Of a stretch of DNA of 5,385 nucleotides, positions 5,359 to 5,385 are shown piece by piece. Every line of letters begins with the position of its first letter. Position 1 is the stretch's first letter. Below the pieces are notes generated by a model. That model saw only the letters and a list, made by a program, of their open reading frames with translations. It had not been told where the DNA came from and made no database searches. The stretch covers positions 1 to 5,385 of the forward strand of contig QMNP01000133.1 in assembly GCA_003647825.1 (NCBI GenBank), written 5' to 3'. The DNA is from Candidatus Cloacimonadota bacterium (GTDB lineage Bacteria > Cloacimonadota > Cloacimonadia > Cloacimonadales > TCS61). A program made the position numbers and the translations under genes.

Positions 5359-5385
5359 TGTTTCTTTAGAGACATCCTCCTTAAC

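Noticed and set aside
5359..5374. Hairpin TGTTTC-TTTA-GAGACA after the last gene as a terminator
   Set aside because: The stem is only six pairs with one G-T, and no T-run follows before the window ends.
5294..5382. Minus-strand start with AAGGAGG directly abutting an ATG (5373-5375)
   Set aside because: There is no spacing between the site and the ATG, and the frame stops after about 26 codons inside the sorting tail.
1..5385. CRISPR array, tRNA, rRNA or insertion sequence
   Set aside because: I saw no regularly spaced direct repeats, no cloverleaf or ribosomal RNA sequence, and no transposase frame on either strand.

Overview
The window is AT-rich bacterial DNA (roughly one third GC by eye) with four genes, all on the + strand: a small two-helix membrane protein, a complete NtrC-type sigma-54 activator, and two multidomain secreted proteins. 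The secreted pair end in the PNPFNP-type C-terminal domain (FlgD-Ig-like / Por secretion tail) seen in the Fibrobacterota-Chlorobiota-Bacteroidota superphylum. Strong AGGAGG ribosome binding sites argue against Bacteroidota, which rarely use them. Together with the specific secreted modules (LPV.LS.F...GWNVYRS and MEGGDTWAFD), this points to Cloacimonadota or a close relative. The lineage is an inference.

Layout: 1-325 is gene-poor and carries a degenerate long palindrome (18-133) that resembles a dispersed GATTGCTTCG...GCAAAGACA element. At 326-535 is the small membrane protein. A perfect 6-3-6 inverted repeat (584-598) lies just before the regulator gene (612-2054), which has an intact phospho-receiver, an AAA+ sigma-54 interaction domain and a Fis-type helix-turn-helix. 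The intergenic stretch 2055-2383 holds two small symmetrical elements and a near-consensus -24/-12 (sigma-54) promoter at 2229-2245. After it come the secreted proteins at 2384-4255 and 4285-5358, 29 bases apart and probably co-transcribed.

How it may work: the most economical reading is a local circuit. A phosphorylated enhancer-binding protein acts on the adjacent sigma-54 promoter and switches on two cell-surface or secreted proteins exported by Sec and then by a type IX-like secretion route. No histidine kinase is in the window. The larger secreted protein begins with what looks like a TlpA/thioredoxin-like domain whose CxxC cysteines are replaced by serines, so it is probably a binding or structural module and not a redox enzyme. 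The modules resemble known families. The possibly new element is the linkage of an activator, a sigma-54 promoter and sorting-tail cargo.
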